A DNA stretch of 64,000 nt, taken from contig NZ_WHOY01000031.1 of the NCBI RefSeq assembly GCF_009765445.1, positions 3,269,774-3,333,773 of the forward strand. The letters run 5' to 3'. Positions 32,856 to 40,712 of the stretch are shown here, piece by piece. The DNA is from Pantoea sp. BAV 3049 (GTDB taxonomy: Bacteria > Pseudomonadota > Gammaproteobacteria > Enterobacterales > Enterobacteriaceae). Both the position numbers and the translations under genes were made by a program. A model generated the notes under the pieces. It saw only the letters and a program-made list of their open reading frames with translations. It had not been told where the DNA came from and ran no database searches. Numbering within the stretch: position 1 is the stretch's first letter; every line of letters starts with the position of its first letter.

Positions 32856-34097
32856 CTAAACTCTGACGACGTCTTCAGTTATGGTGTTGCCAAGCACCCG
32901 CTCCTGAGCGACAGCGCTGTCAACCTGTTGTTTAACCGCTTCATAATTTTCGAGAATGCCGTAAACTTTGCTGATAATCGTTCCGTCCATCAGGCTCTTA
33001 ACGTCCGATGCCATTTCTGGCAGTCCAAGCTGGTTCATCACGCCCAGTGATTTGTGCTCATAATTGATGGCAACGGCCGGCGTGCCAAAATTCATGGAAA
33101 TAATGGTCGAATGCAAACGGGTTCCGATGGTGAGATGGCATTCACTCAACAGCACACCCAGCTCCAGATCGTTAAATTCATCCATTGCCACATGATATTT
33201 ATCTTTTTCAACCACATGGTCGCGCAGCGTGATGGCCACCATACGGTCATCAATATAACCATCGATACCAGTACAGGTCGAGAGAGCCACCACATGATAA
33301 CCCCGCGCAATCATCGCGTTGATCATCTTGCCAAACGCTACCTCATATTCCTGCTGCGTTACGCCAAGACGTTTATCAAAGGGTGCCAACTGACGAACGG
33401 TAATCGCAATGGTTTTTGTGGCAGCAATTTTCTTTTGCCAGTGCAGAAGGCTGTGTCCAGGCTGATCTACCGTTCGGGCACGAACCAAAAAGGCGGTATC
33501 AACACCGGCGAGCACTTTTTCCGTGGTGATATTACCCTGCTTCATCATCTCCAGACTCACGCTCTCGCGCAGCACCAGGCTGTTAACGCGGGAAAAGACG
33601 AAGTTGGCAATCTCGTTAAATCTTTCCTTCTGGAAAGGCCCCACGCTGTGCCCTACCAGATAAACAGGCTTCTTTGCCAGTAACGCGCAAAGTGAATGCT
33701 CAAACTGTAACGGACCATACAGGTCAACAAAGAATGAGCCACCAACCTGAATGACCGCATCATACTGCTTCAGCTTGTCGGTAAAATCCTGCAGGTATTT
33801 CGGCACGGAGAAAAACTTAAAGATGCCCTTGCCGCTGATATGCGCCATCATGATTTTCGGCATCAGACGACGTTTGACCTTATCGGTCAGTTTGTTCTTT
33901 CCCTTTTTGGTTTCGAGGAAAAGTTCATCGGGCATAATTTCCTGCTGAAGCAGATAGCCTGAACTGGTTGGGTAGCGACTGATGACATCAATTTCCAGAT
34001 CGTTCCTTGCAAGGTTAAGCGAGTCAATGAGGCCACGTAATATGGCACCATCACCACGGTTACCACAGGTATGATTGCCAACTAATAAAATCTTCAT
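32856..34097 (-). CDS. amsJ: Polysaccharide pyruvyltransferase-family protein AmsJ
   Basis: A 413-residue member of the polysaccharide pyruvyltransferase family (CsaB/WcaK-like), which adds a ketal-linked pyruvate from PEP to a repeat-unit sugar. Motifs are LLVGNHTCGNRGDGAILRGLI at the N-terminus, VQVGGSFFVDLYG, LVGHSVGPFQ and TIGTRLHSTIISMNFGTPAVAINYEHKS near the C-terminus. Pyruvate ketals are known in amylovoran and stewartan. The ATG at 34097 with TGGAG upstream was chosen over a longer frame. A 186-base gap with a palindrome separates it from amsF. Confidence 0.92.
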   Translation of the reverse strand: MKILLVGNHTCGNRGDGAILRGLIDSLNLARNDLEIDVISRYPTSSGYLLQQEIMPDELFLETKKGKNKLTDKVKRRLMPKIMMAHISGKGIFKFFSVPKYLQDFTDKLKQYDAVIQVGGSFFVDLYGPLQFEHSLCALLAKKPVYLVGHSVGPFQKERFNEIANFVFSRVNSLVLRESVSLEMMKQGNITTEKVLAGVDTAFLVRARTVDQPGHSLLHWQKKIAATKTIAITVRQLAPFDKRLGVTQQEYEVAFGKMINAMIARGYHVVALSTCTGIDGYIDDRMVAITLRDHVVEKDKYHVAMDEFNDLELGVLLSECHLTIGTRLHSTIISMNFGTPAVAINYEHKSLGVMNQLGLPEMASDVKSLMDGTIISKVYGILENYEAVKQQVDSAVAQERVLGNTITEDVVRV

Positions 34098-34180
34098 AAG
34101 AACTCCAGAAAAAAGCTTTTCATCCCACAGGGCTAAGCCACCCATAACAGACTGATAAACATATATTTTTAACTAATGTA

Positions 34181-34193
34181 TTCACCCGGTGAA
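34181..34193 (-). promoter_or_regulatory. Perfect palindrome upstream of amsJ
   Basis: TTCACCCGGTGAA is a perfect 6-1-6 inverted repeat in the amsF-amsJ gap, followed on the minus strand by an AT-rich stretch with -10-like hexamers. It may be an operator or part of an internal promoter for amsJKL. Function is unknown. Confidence 0.25.
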
Positions 34194-34283
34194 AACTTTT
34201 AGCATCATTCGGAGCGCCCCCTGTCAGAGAGACCCGAGAATAGTCAGGAGCGGCTGACCCTGTCAGGCACCGCCCCCAAATTT

Positions 34284-36500
34284 TTACTTCCTGATAGCAA
34301 AATAGGGCACAGCAACCTGCTGGCCGTTTATAACCATCGAAATGTAGCCTTCCGCTTTGGAGGTATCGACCTCTTCCACTTTCAGCACACGTGACTGCAT
34401 CAGCAGATCGCCCTGCTCATTGGCACCGATACCGGCTTTGCCGTTGTGCAGGGTAAAACGCTGAACGGCGCGGTGAGCGTTATCGCCAGATGGCTGTTTG
34501 ACTTCCGCCATTTTGCTGTCGAAACGAGCACAGGAACCGGTCAGAAAACGATCTTTCGCGGTGGACTTCATCAGTACGCCAGCAGACGCTAACCAGCCTG
34601 CCAGTTTGACGTAGACGCGAACGTCGGTGTCATACGGTGTCTCAATCATCACATCGACGATCGGACTGGCGCCTTCCGCGTGCCAGCTCGCTTCAAACTT
34701 ATGCGTTTTACGCTGCAGGTTGATGATCGCCTTACCACCGGTGGAGATACCATCGACCACCTTCTCCAGCGTATTTTTACCGGTGCCATTGCTGAAACCG
34801 GCCTGACCGAAGATCTCGACTTCCCAGTTATCCCCCACTTCGGGGCTGTAGATATTGCCGAGTTCGTACCACTTTTCCTGGTTGGTGTTGTTCACCAGAC
34901 AGAAACGTGAGGTCAGGTAGTTGTACTTCATGCTGCCATCAACGGCGACGCCATAGGATTCAACGCGCGTTGACCCCTGCTCGAAGGCGCTCAGCCAGGC
35001 ACCGTCGGCGCGTGAGTTATCAATCCAGCTCCCGGCCTGCAGATTAGTCTGGCGCATGTTCAGTCGCGAGTTGTGCGCAATCAGCGGGTTTTTACAGGTC
35101 TCCAGGCTCAGCGCATCAATAATCCACTGGCCGTTAGAGATGTTGCCCGGATTCTCCGAGTGTTCAATCCAGCCGTTATGGATCAGCGACTGGCTGCAGC
35201 GATCGAGGTTCAGCACCATACCTTTTGAACAGTGCTGCGCGTTAAAGTTGGACAGCTCGATAGCCGTGCTGTGATCCCACTTGCCGGTCTTCTGACCTGA
35301 CCAGACTGACTTGATCACATCGCCGGTACACTTGCTGGCGTACCATTGATCGATCTTACAGTCGAGGGTATCCATCAGGCTCAGCGCGGTGCCACCCAGC
35401 GCATTGAAGCGCAGACAGGCCCCGCGGAAGAACTGGCCGCCCGGACATTTATTATCAAAGAAGCCCTGCTCATTTGGGCGGCCGTCGGTCTGGCCATTAA
35501 CAATCAGGTTGCTAATTTCCACCCATCGGGCGTTGACCTGGAAAATAAAATCAGACTTGCCGTCTGAGACAATGGTGGTCGCCGGGAAGTAACCGAAGTT
35601 GACCATTGCCCCGGAGATACGGAAGAAGCGGGTTGTCTCTTTCGCAAAATTACAGCCGCTGACGAAGAAGGTTCCTGCAGGGAACTGCACGCAAATCTGC
35701 TGGTTAGACTTCTGCGACCAGTCATACATTGCCCGGATAGCCGGTGCAGCATCGGTCTTACCGTCATCAATGGCACCGAAATCAAACAGGGTCAGATGGT
35801 TAAAATCCTGTACCACACGACGCCAGTGGAAATCAGCCCCTGAGAAGATCACACCGCCATCGTCCGGCGCGGCGCTAAGGCTGCCAACAAATTCGCCGCC
35901 ACCCTCTTCCTGACCGTCGTGCCAGCTGCTGAGCTTCACCTTCGCACCTTCAAAAAGTGGGCGGGTCTGGCGTAATTCAGCGACCGAACCAATTTCACCA
36001 ATCAGCTGATAGCCTGCGGGCTGCGCGAGGCGCTGGCTGAAGTTATTGGCCCCCGGACGGCTGACGTCCGGAATGTTGAACAGCACGTGGCCATTGTCAT
36101 CCACCACCGCCATTGAGTGGGCCGGATTGGCGATCAATGCAGCGTTATCTGAGATAAAATGCTGAAAATTACCCCGGTTTAGCGTCACCGGCTGCTCAAT
36201 TTTCGATAACTTACCGCTGGCGTTACGCAGGAACAGATCGGTCAGGTTACCCGGTCGGGTTGGGTCTGTACCGGCCTTGCCGATATAGAGTTTGCCGTTG
36301 AAATTCTTCCAGAAACGATCCGGCATGGTATAGATATTTTCCGGTGTCAGGATCGGCACATCTTCCTTTGGTATATCACCCGCATTGACGTCCGTCAGTG
36401 AAACGGAAGCATTCTTTTGCGCGGCCTGGCTGGAAAACGAACTCACAGAAAGGGCTGCAAGAATCGATGAGAACCCGGTAATTAATTCTCTTCTTTTCAT
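34284..36500 (-). CDS. amsF: AmsF/WceF-family tailspike-like exopolysaccharide-processing enzyme
   Basis: A 738-residue exported protein. The signal peptide (residues about 1-27) begins MKRRELITGF, a possible twin-arginine motif, and ends SSQAAQ. Residues about 55-145 resemble the P22-type phage tailspike head-binding domain: FNGKLYIGKAGTDPTRPGN, IEQPVTLNRGN and HSMAVVDDNG. From about 235 a right-handed beta-helix starts with the pectate-lyase-3 hallmark LFDFGAIDDGKTDAAPAIRA. The P. stewartii homologue WceF is, to my knowledge, a beta-helical stewartan-cleaving glycosidase, and AmsF is implicated in processing new amylovoran. It should act in the periplasm or outside on the capsule polymer. 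Which residues are catalytic here cannot be told by eye. Confidence 0.9.
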   Translation of the reverse strand: MKRRELITGFSSILAALSVSSFSSQAAQKNASVSLTDVNAGDIPKEDVPILTPENIYTMPDRFWKNFNGKLYIGKAGTDPTRPGNLTDLFLRNASGKLSKIEQPVTLNRGNFQHFISDNAALIANPAHSMAVVDDNGHVLFNIPDVSRPGANNFSQRLAQPAGYQLIGEIGSVAELRQTRPLFEGAKVKLSSWHDGQEEGGGEFVGSLSAAPDDGGVIFSGADFHWRRVVQDFNHLTLFDFGAIDDGKTDAAPAIRAMYDWSQKSNQQICVQFPAGTFFVSGCNFAKETTRFFRISGAMVNFGYFPATTIVSDGKSDFIFQVNARWVEISNLIVNGQTDGRPNEQGFFDNKCPGGQFFRGACLRFNALGGTALSLMDTLDCKIDQWYASKCTGDVIKSVWSGQKTGKWDHSTAIELSNFNAQHCSKGMVLNLDRCSQSLIHNGWIEHSENPGNISNGQWIIDALSLETCKNPLIAHNSRLNMRQTNLQAGSWIDNSRADGAWLSAFEQGSTRVESYGVAVDGSMKYNYLTSRFCLVNNTNQEKWYELGNIYSPEVGDNWEVEIFGQAGFSNGTGKNTLEKVVDGISTGGKAIINLQRKTHKFEASWHAEGASPIVDVMIETPYDTDVRVYVKLAGWLASAGVLMKSTAKDRFLTGSCARFDSKMAEVKQPSGDNAHRAVQRFTLHNGKAGIGANEQGDLLMQSRVLKVEEVDTSKAEGYISMVINGQQVAVPYFAIRK

Positions 36501-36557
36501 TCATGTAATCCCATAGTCATTAGTGTGGCGTGAATGTGTTTCCAGAGGATTAATTAT

Positions 36558-37592
36558 TTAAACAAGCGAGAGCCAGGTTTCTTTGATGATCTTGCCGTCA
36601 AATTTCAGGGCTGTAGTTTTAGTTTTTTCGCTCATGGCGTGGAACAGCTCATCGTTGTGCGCGAGCTGGTTCATTTTTTCGATAAAGCTGGCGCGATCGT
36701 TCATTGCCACCAGGAAACCATCTTCGTTATTGTTGATGATCTCCTGCGGGCCGGTCGGGCAGTCATAGGCTACCACCGGTAACGACCAGGATTTCGCTTC
36801 AAGCAGGACCAGCGGCAACCCTTCATAACGAGAGGTCATCAGGGCCATATCACTGTCGCGATAATAGTCGTTGATGTTGGAAACTCGCCCGACGAAGGAC
36901 ACGCTGTCCGAGATATTCAGCGAAGCGGCTTTAGCAATCAGCTCATCTTTCAGCTCGCCGTCACCGGCAATCGCCAGCTTCCATTGTGGATTGGTGGCCT
37001 GGAACCCTTGCCAGACATCCAGCAGCAGGTCGAAACCTTTCTGGAAGTCGAGACGGCCCACGGCCAGTGCCTGATAATTACGCTGAGTACGCTGGAAATT
37101 TTTGTACACCACCGGGTTGGGGATAGTTTTACTTGGAATGCCCCACTGCGTGAACACCGAGTCATCTTTGTCGGTCAGAACGATGACGCGGTCGTAATAG
37201 CGCAGAAAGAGATATTTGAGGAACTTAATCGGTTTGCTGAAGGAGTTGATCGCAATGTGCTCGCAGGCGTAGGTTTTCGCCTTTTTCTTTTTCAGCGACA
37301 GCAGGCTGTGCAGCGCAAACATCACGCTCAGACGCCCCATGCTGATCAGAAAAACAGCGTCAAAACCTTGCTGATTAATCTGCTTTACGGCACTGCGGAT
37401 CGGATTGCTGTCACCGGCAAAACTGACAATCTGTTTCACCTTTTCGAACGGGTAAAACGGCTTGCCTGAGCCTTCCAGTGAATAGACCGTCACTTCATGT
37501 TCATCGCCCAGACACTCGGACATGAAGTTACAAATGTTCTCGGTTCCGGCATAGGAATAGGCGTCTTTAATCACCAGCACTATCTTTTTCAT
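36558..37592 (-). CDS. amsD: GT4 glycosyltransferase of the capsule operon (AmsD-like)
   Basis: A 344-residue GT-B enzyme. The N-terminal domain begins KKIVLVIKDAYSYAGTENICNFMSE, and the C-terminal GT4 domain carries ALAVGRLDFQKGFDLLLDVWQ, AGDGELKDELI, MALMTSRYEGLPLVLLEAKSWSLPVVAYDCPTGPQEII with the EX7E-type pattern. It should add one sugar of the repeat on the cytoplasmic face. The AmsD name rests on length (351 in E. amylovora, from memory) and fold class; its place relative to the GT2 gene may be swapped. A 123-base gap separates it from the preceding gene. Confidence 0.75.
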   Translation of the reverse strand: MKKIVLVIKDAYSYAGTENICNFMSECLGDEHEVTVYSLEGSGKPFYPFEKVKQIVSFAGDSNPIRSAVKQINQQGFDAVFLISMGRLSVMFALHSLLSLKKKKAKTYACEHIAINSFSKPIKFLKYLFLRYYDRVIVLTDKDDSVFTQWGIPSKTIPNPVVYKNFQRTQRNYQALAVGRLDFQKGFDLLLDVWQGFQATNPQWKLAIAGDGELKDELIAKAASLNISDSVSFVGRVSNINDYYRDSDMALMTSRYEGLPLVLLEAKSWSLPVVAYDCPTGPQEIINNNEDGFLVAMNDRASFIEKMNQLAHNDELFHAMSEKTKTTALKFDGKIIKETWLSLV

Positions 37593-37715
37593 CGCGGACT
37601 CGCCACCTCAATCACTTCAATGTTAAAAACCTGCGCTACCGGGCAAACAGTGCCAGCGGTCAGCCCAGGCTACGGCGTTTGTCATTGCAAGACTGAAACG
37701 TTTCAAGCCGGCAGG

Positions 37716-38468
37716 TTATCTGTGCTTCAACGTGAACAGAACCCCGTTAACCATGTACCAGAGATAATAGTAATACACTTTCAGAGGATTGTTTTTATAG
37801 ATAAATCTTAATAAATCGAGATGCCACTTCGCCGCTTTATTTTTATTGCGCGACAGAGAATCACCCAGCTCATAATAAATAACCAGGTTTCGGTCAATAA
37901 CCCGGGCCTGTTTGTACTGATCGAATAATTCATAGAGAAAAAGGAAGTCTTCGTGACCCTTTTTCTGGAAGAAAATCTGGCGGGCCGGACGACGGTAGCA
38001 GACGGAAGAGAAGCAGATACGGAACTGCTTTTTCACAAAGTTCTCTTTCATCAGATAAGGTTTGCCGTAGGTGACGTCATAGGCTTTGGTACGCGATTTA
38101 TAGCCGTAATGGGAGATCACCAGGTCGTCCCCGGCGGCCAGCGCCTGCACCTGTAGCATCAGCTTGTCTTTTTCCCACTCGTCATCGCTGTCAAGGAAGG
38201 CAATAAACTCCTCGGGCGCGGCCTTCAGCCCCACGTTACGGGTTTCTGCTGCACCAAGGTTCACCTCGTTGCTGAGAATGGTGATACGCGGATCGCGGCA
38301 GTGTTCCTGCACGAAGGCCAGCGAATCGTCGGTTGATTTATCGTTTATCAGATATATCCGCCAGTCCGTCCAGGTTTGATCAAGTACCGACTGTACCGCG
38401 CGTAAAACTGTGTTACGGGCGTTATACATAGGGATGACAATGCCTACTGTGCCGATTTGATTATTCAT
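37716..38468 (-). CDS. amsE: GT2 glycosyltransferase of the capsule operon (AmsE-like)
   Basis: A 250-residue GT-A family 2 enzyme. Motifs are VGIVIPMYNARNTVLRAVQSVLDQTW, IYLINDKSTDDSL, NVGLKAAPEEFIAFLDSDDEW with the DxD-type acidic cluster, and KKGHEDFLFLYELF with the acceptor-side ED. The ATG at 38468 has AGGA six bases upstream and was preferred over a frame beginning at 38501. The C-terminus is basic and aromatic (KVYYYYLWYMVNGVLF), possibly membrane-associating. Assignment to AmsE is by size and family only. Confidence 0.75.
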   Translation of the reverse strand: MNNQIGTVGIVIPMYNARNTVLRAVQSVLDQTWTDWRIYLINDKSTDDSLAFVQEHCRDPRITILSNEVNLGAAETRNVGLKAAPEEFIAFLDSDDEWEKDKLMLQVQALAAGDDLVISHYGYKSRTKAYDVTYGKPYLMKENFVKKQFRICFSSVCYRRPARQIFFQKKGHEDFLFLYELFDQYKQARVIDRNLVIYYELGDSLSRNKNKAAKWHLDLLRFIYKNNPLKVYYYYLWYMVNGVLFTLKHR

Positions 38469-38540
38469 CTGAAATCCTGCATGTGAATCGTGGAAGACCA
38501 AAATTGGGAATAAAAAAGGCCAGATTACCTGGCCAGTGAC

Positions 38541-39665
38541 TCAAAAAATTCGAAAGAGCGGCGCAATACTGTAACCGTCTATCGACTGAACGGAGAGGAT
38601 AGTGTTGTACGCCAGGTAATAGGTCGTCATGGCGAACAGCAAACCGAAGTTGAGCAGCGGGTTTCTGATGCGCAGCATGAGAAACGACAGCAGCAGCGGT
38701 TCCGTGTGCAGGAACAGGTTACCCACCCTTCCTCCGAGAATTGAGAAGTCGGAGAAGACGATACGCACGGCCGCACCGGCGGAATACGCAATGAGCAGCA
38801 TGTACGCCAGCCGGTCTTTGGGTTCGATTGGCTTGTTAAAATAGACCACAGTGAAGAAGATAATAAACGCTATATTCTTCAGGTTAGCCAGACCGAACAC
38901 CGGTGACGCCACGTCAAAGGTGGTCCCGCTGTAGCCCATTGCCCTGTCACCGATTGCCGGGACTATCCCCAGCGAATCAAGGAACAGTTTTTTGCCGCCG
39001 ATCAGTCCAAGTGGAATAGCCGCAATCACCATCGCAATACCGAAGTACTTGCGCTCTTTCAGGAACAGGAATGGCGTCACCATCAACACGGCATAACCGG
39101 TAGAGTGTGACTGGCTGCTCAGCACAAGGAAGATGACCGCCAGCAGGTATTTTCTGCCCGCTGCGGTACAGATACAGGCCACGGCAAAGGCACTCGACAG
39201 ACCAAAACGGATCTGGTTCATGTCTTTGTTAATAAACAGGTGCGCGGAGTAGAGACACAGCGAGCACAGAATCAACGGCGAATATTTTTTATAGATAAAG
39301 GCGTTGGTAGTCACCGCAATAAAAGCCACAAACAGCAGGAAATAGTAGCTGTTATGCGTAAACCAACCCAGCACCCAGGCCAGAATCATGAACAGGTTTT
39401 CGTAGCGATAGACATCCGCTACCGTTGAGTACCCTTCCATGCTGGTCTGTCGTGAAAAGTCATGGAAGAACCCAAGATACTGCCAGTCATCTATCCCTGA
39501 GCCCGGCCCACGCATCCCGGCGAACAGGATCAGAACCACGGTTCCTATAAAGAAAAAATAGGTAATGACACGTTGGGTTTTCGGCTGTGCTGACTGGTTA
39601 ATGGTGGCCAGTTCAAAAAGACAAAAAACGAGCAGTGTGTAGCTTATTATCCAGTATATGGCCAT
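38541..39665 (-). CDS. amsC: Capsule polymerase Wzy (AmsC)
   Basis: A 374-residue protein with about ten hydrophobic segments and a long periplasmic loop, as expected for an EpsG/Wzy-type polymerase. Diagnostic pieces are ILFAGMRGPGSGIDDWQYLGFFHDF near the N-terminus and the central FINKDMNQIRFGLSSAFAVACI, the conserved R-x-G segment of this family. It should join repeat units at the periplasmic face. ATG 39665, with GGGG upstream, was chosen over a GTG at 39677. Confidence 0.88.
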   Translation of the reverse strand: MAIYWIISYTLLVFCLFELATINQSAQPKTQRVITYFFFIGTVVLILFAGMRGPGSGIDDWQYLGFFHDFSRQTSMEGYSTVADVYRYENLFMILAWVLGWFTHNSYYFLLFVAFIAVTTNAFIYKKYSPLILCSLCLYSAHLFINKDMNQIRFGLSSAFAVACICTAAGRKYLLAVIFLVLSSQSHSTGYAVLMVTPFLFLKERKYFGIAMVIAAIPLGLIGGKKLFLDSLGIVPAIGDRAMGYSGTTFDVASPVFGLANLKNIAFIIFFTVVYFNKPIEPKDRLAYMLLIAYSAGAAVRIVFSDFSILGGRVGNLFLHTEPLLLSFLMLRIRNPLLNFGLLFAMTTYYLAYNTILSVQSIDGYSIAPLFRIF

Positions 39666-39707
39666 TCTTATCCCCACAAGGCTAGTTTTCCGGAACGAAA
39701 ACTAACG

Positions 39708-40607
39708 CTATTTACCACCTAATCGCTCTCTGACCTTATCCTTCAGACGATTGATAAAGTAGGTGCGGTTATCTTTATTTGTTAAGAAGAAATAACGGAT
39801 AAAACTGACGCTGGCCTGCAGTGATTTTCCATCCATTTTATAGCGCAACGGCAGTTTATACGCTTTGTAGGTGTTAATATCGCGCTGCGTCAGGTGAGGC
39901 TTCATCTTATCAAGCCAGAAGAAGGAGTATTTCACCGACTCGCCTTTGTGTTTGGAGCCAAACGAGGAAACCAGGTGATAGTTTGCCAGCGGCTGAGCAA
40001 TCATCACAAACTCGTAGCCTTTTTTATCTGCCCGGATGCAGAAGTCATAGTCCTGATGACGGATATATTGCGGATCGAATTTGATGTCTTCCGCATATTC
40101 CCGCTTCAGTACAATGGTGCTGGTCTGGATAAAGCCGTAGCAGCCAAACAGATACTCGGCCACGGTTTCATTGTGTGCGACCGGCTGCATCGGCATCACC
40201 TTCAGGAATTTTCCATCCTGAATGATATTGACCTGGCTGAAAATGATGGTTTTTTGTTTACCCTGCGCTTCCAGCTCACGAATGGTTTTCAGTGATTCCG
40301 CCAGCTTGTCCTTGTGCCATTCATCGTCAGCATCCAGAAAGCAGATATAGTCCCCTGTCGCCAGATCGATCCCTTTATTACGGGCAGCAGAACCAAACAA
40401 CTTCTCCTGTGAAAGCACCAGCTGGATCTTCAGCTGGCTGTAATTTTTCACCACTTCGGCAAGCTGTTCAGCATCAGCGGACTTATCGTCAATGATGATC
40501 ACTTCAAAATTCTGATAAGTCTGTGCGGCCACACAATCCAGCGTGGTCACAATAGAGTCGGATGCATTGTATGCAGGAATAACAATCGAGAAGAAAATAT
40601 CCTTCAT
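39708..40607 (-). CDS. amsB: GT2 glycosyltransferase AmsB
   Basis: A 299-residue GT-A family 2 enzyme of the capsule pathway. It has FSIVIPAYNASDSIVTTLDCVAAQTYQNFEVIIIDDKS, SAARNKGIDLATGDYICFLDADDEWHKDKL with the DxD motif, and YIRHQDYDFCIRADKKGYEF as acceptor-side region. In E. amylovora amsB follows amsA as here, and lengths agree (about 300). It likely adds the second sugar, but the order of transfer is not readable. A 105-base gap with a hairpin separates it from amsA. Confidence 0.87.
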   Translation of the reverse strand: MKDIFFSIVIPAYNASDSIVTTLDCVAAQTYQNFEVIIIDDKSADAEQLAEVVKNYSQLKIQLVLSQEKLFGSAARNKGIDLATGDYICFLDADDEWHKDKLAESLKTIRELEAQGKQKTIIFSQVNIIQDGKFLKVMPMQPVAHNETVAEYLFGCYGFIQTSTIVLKREYAEDIKFDPQYIRHQDYDFCIRADKKGYEFVMIAQPLANYHLVSSFGSKHKGESVKYSFFWLDKMKPHLTQRDINTYKAYKLPLRYKMDGKSLQASVSFIRYFFLTNKDNRTYFINRLKDKVRERLGGK

Positions 40608-40672
40608 TACCAGCTACCTTTTTACGTCCAGTTGATACGGCCTGGAATACAAAACCGCAGAAAAGTCAGCCA

Positions 40673-40701
40673 GGAACCCTTCACGTAAGGCGAAAGGTTC
40701 C
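40673..40701 (-). terminator. Hairpin after wzc/amsA, possible attenuator
   Basis: A nine-base stem (40673-40681 with 40693-40701, one G-U pair) lies just beyond the amsA stop and is not followed by a strong T-run. A stem-loop at the equivalent place in group 1 capsule operons separates the wza-wzb-wzc export genes from the serotype-specific genes and lowers downstream expression, so a similar role is possible. Confidence 0.45.
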
Positions 40702-40712
40702 CGCCTGTTTAG

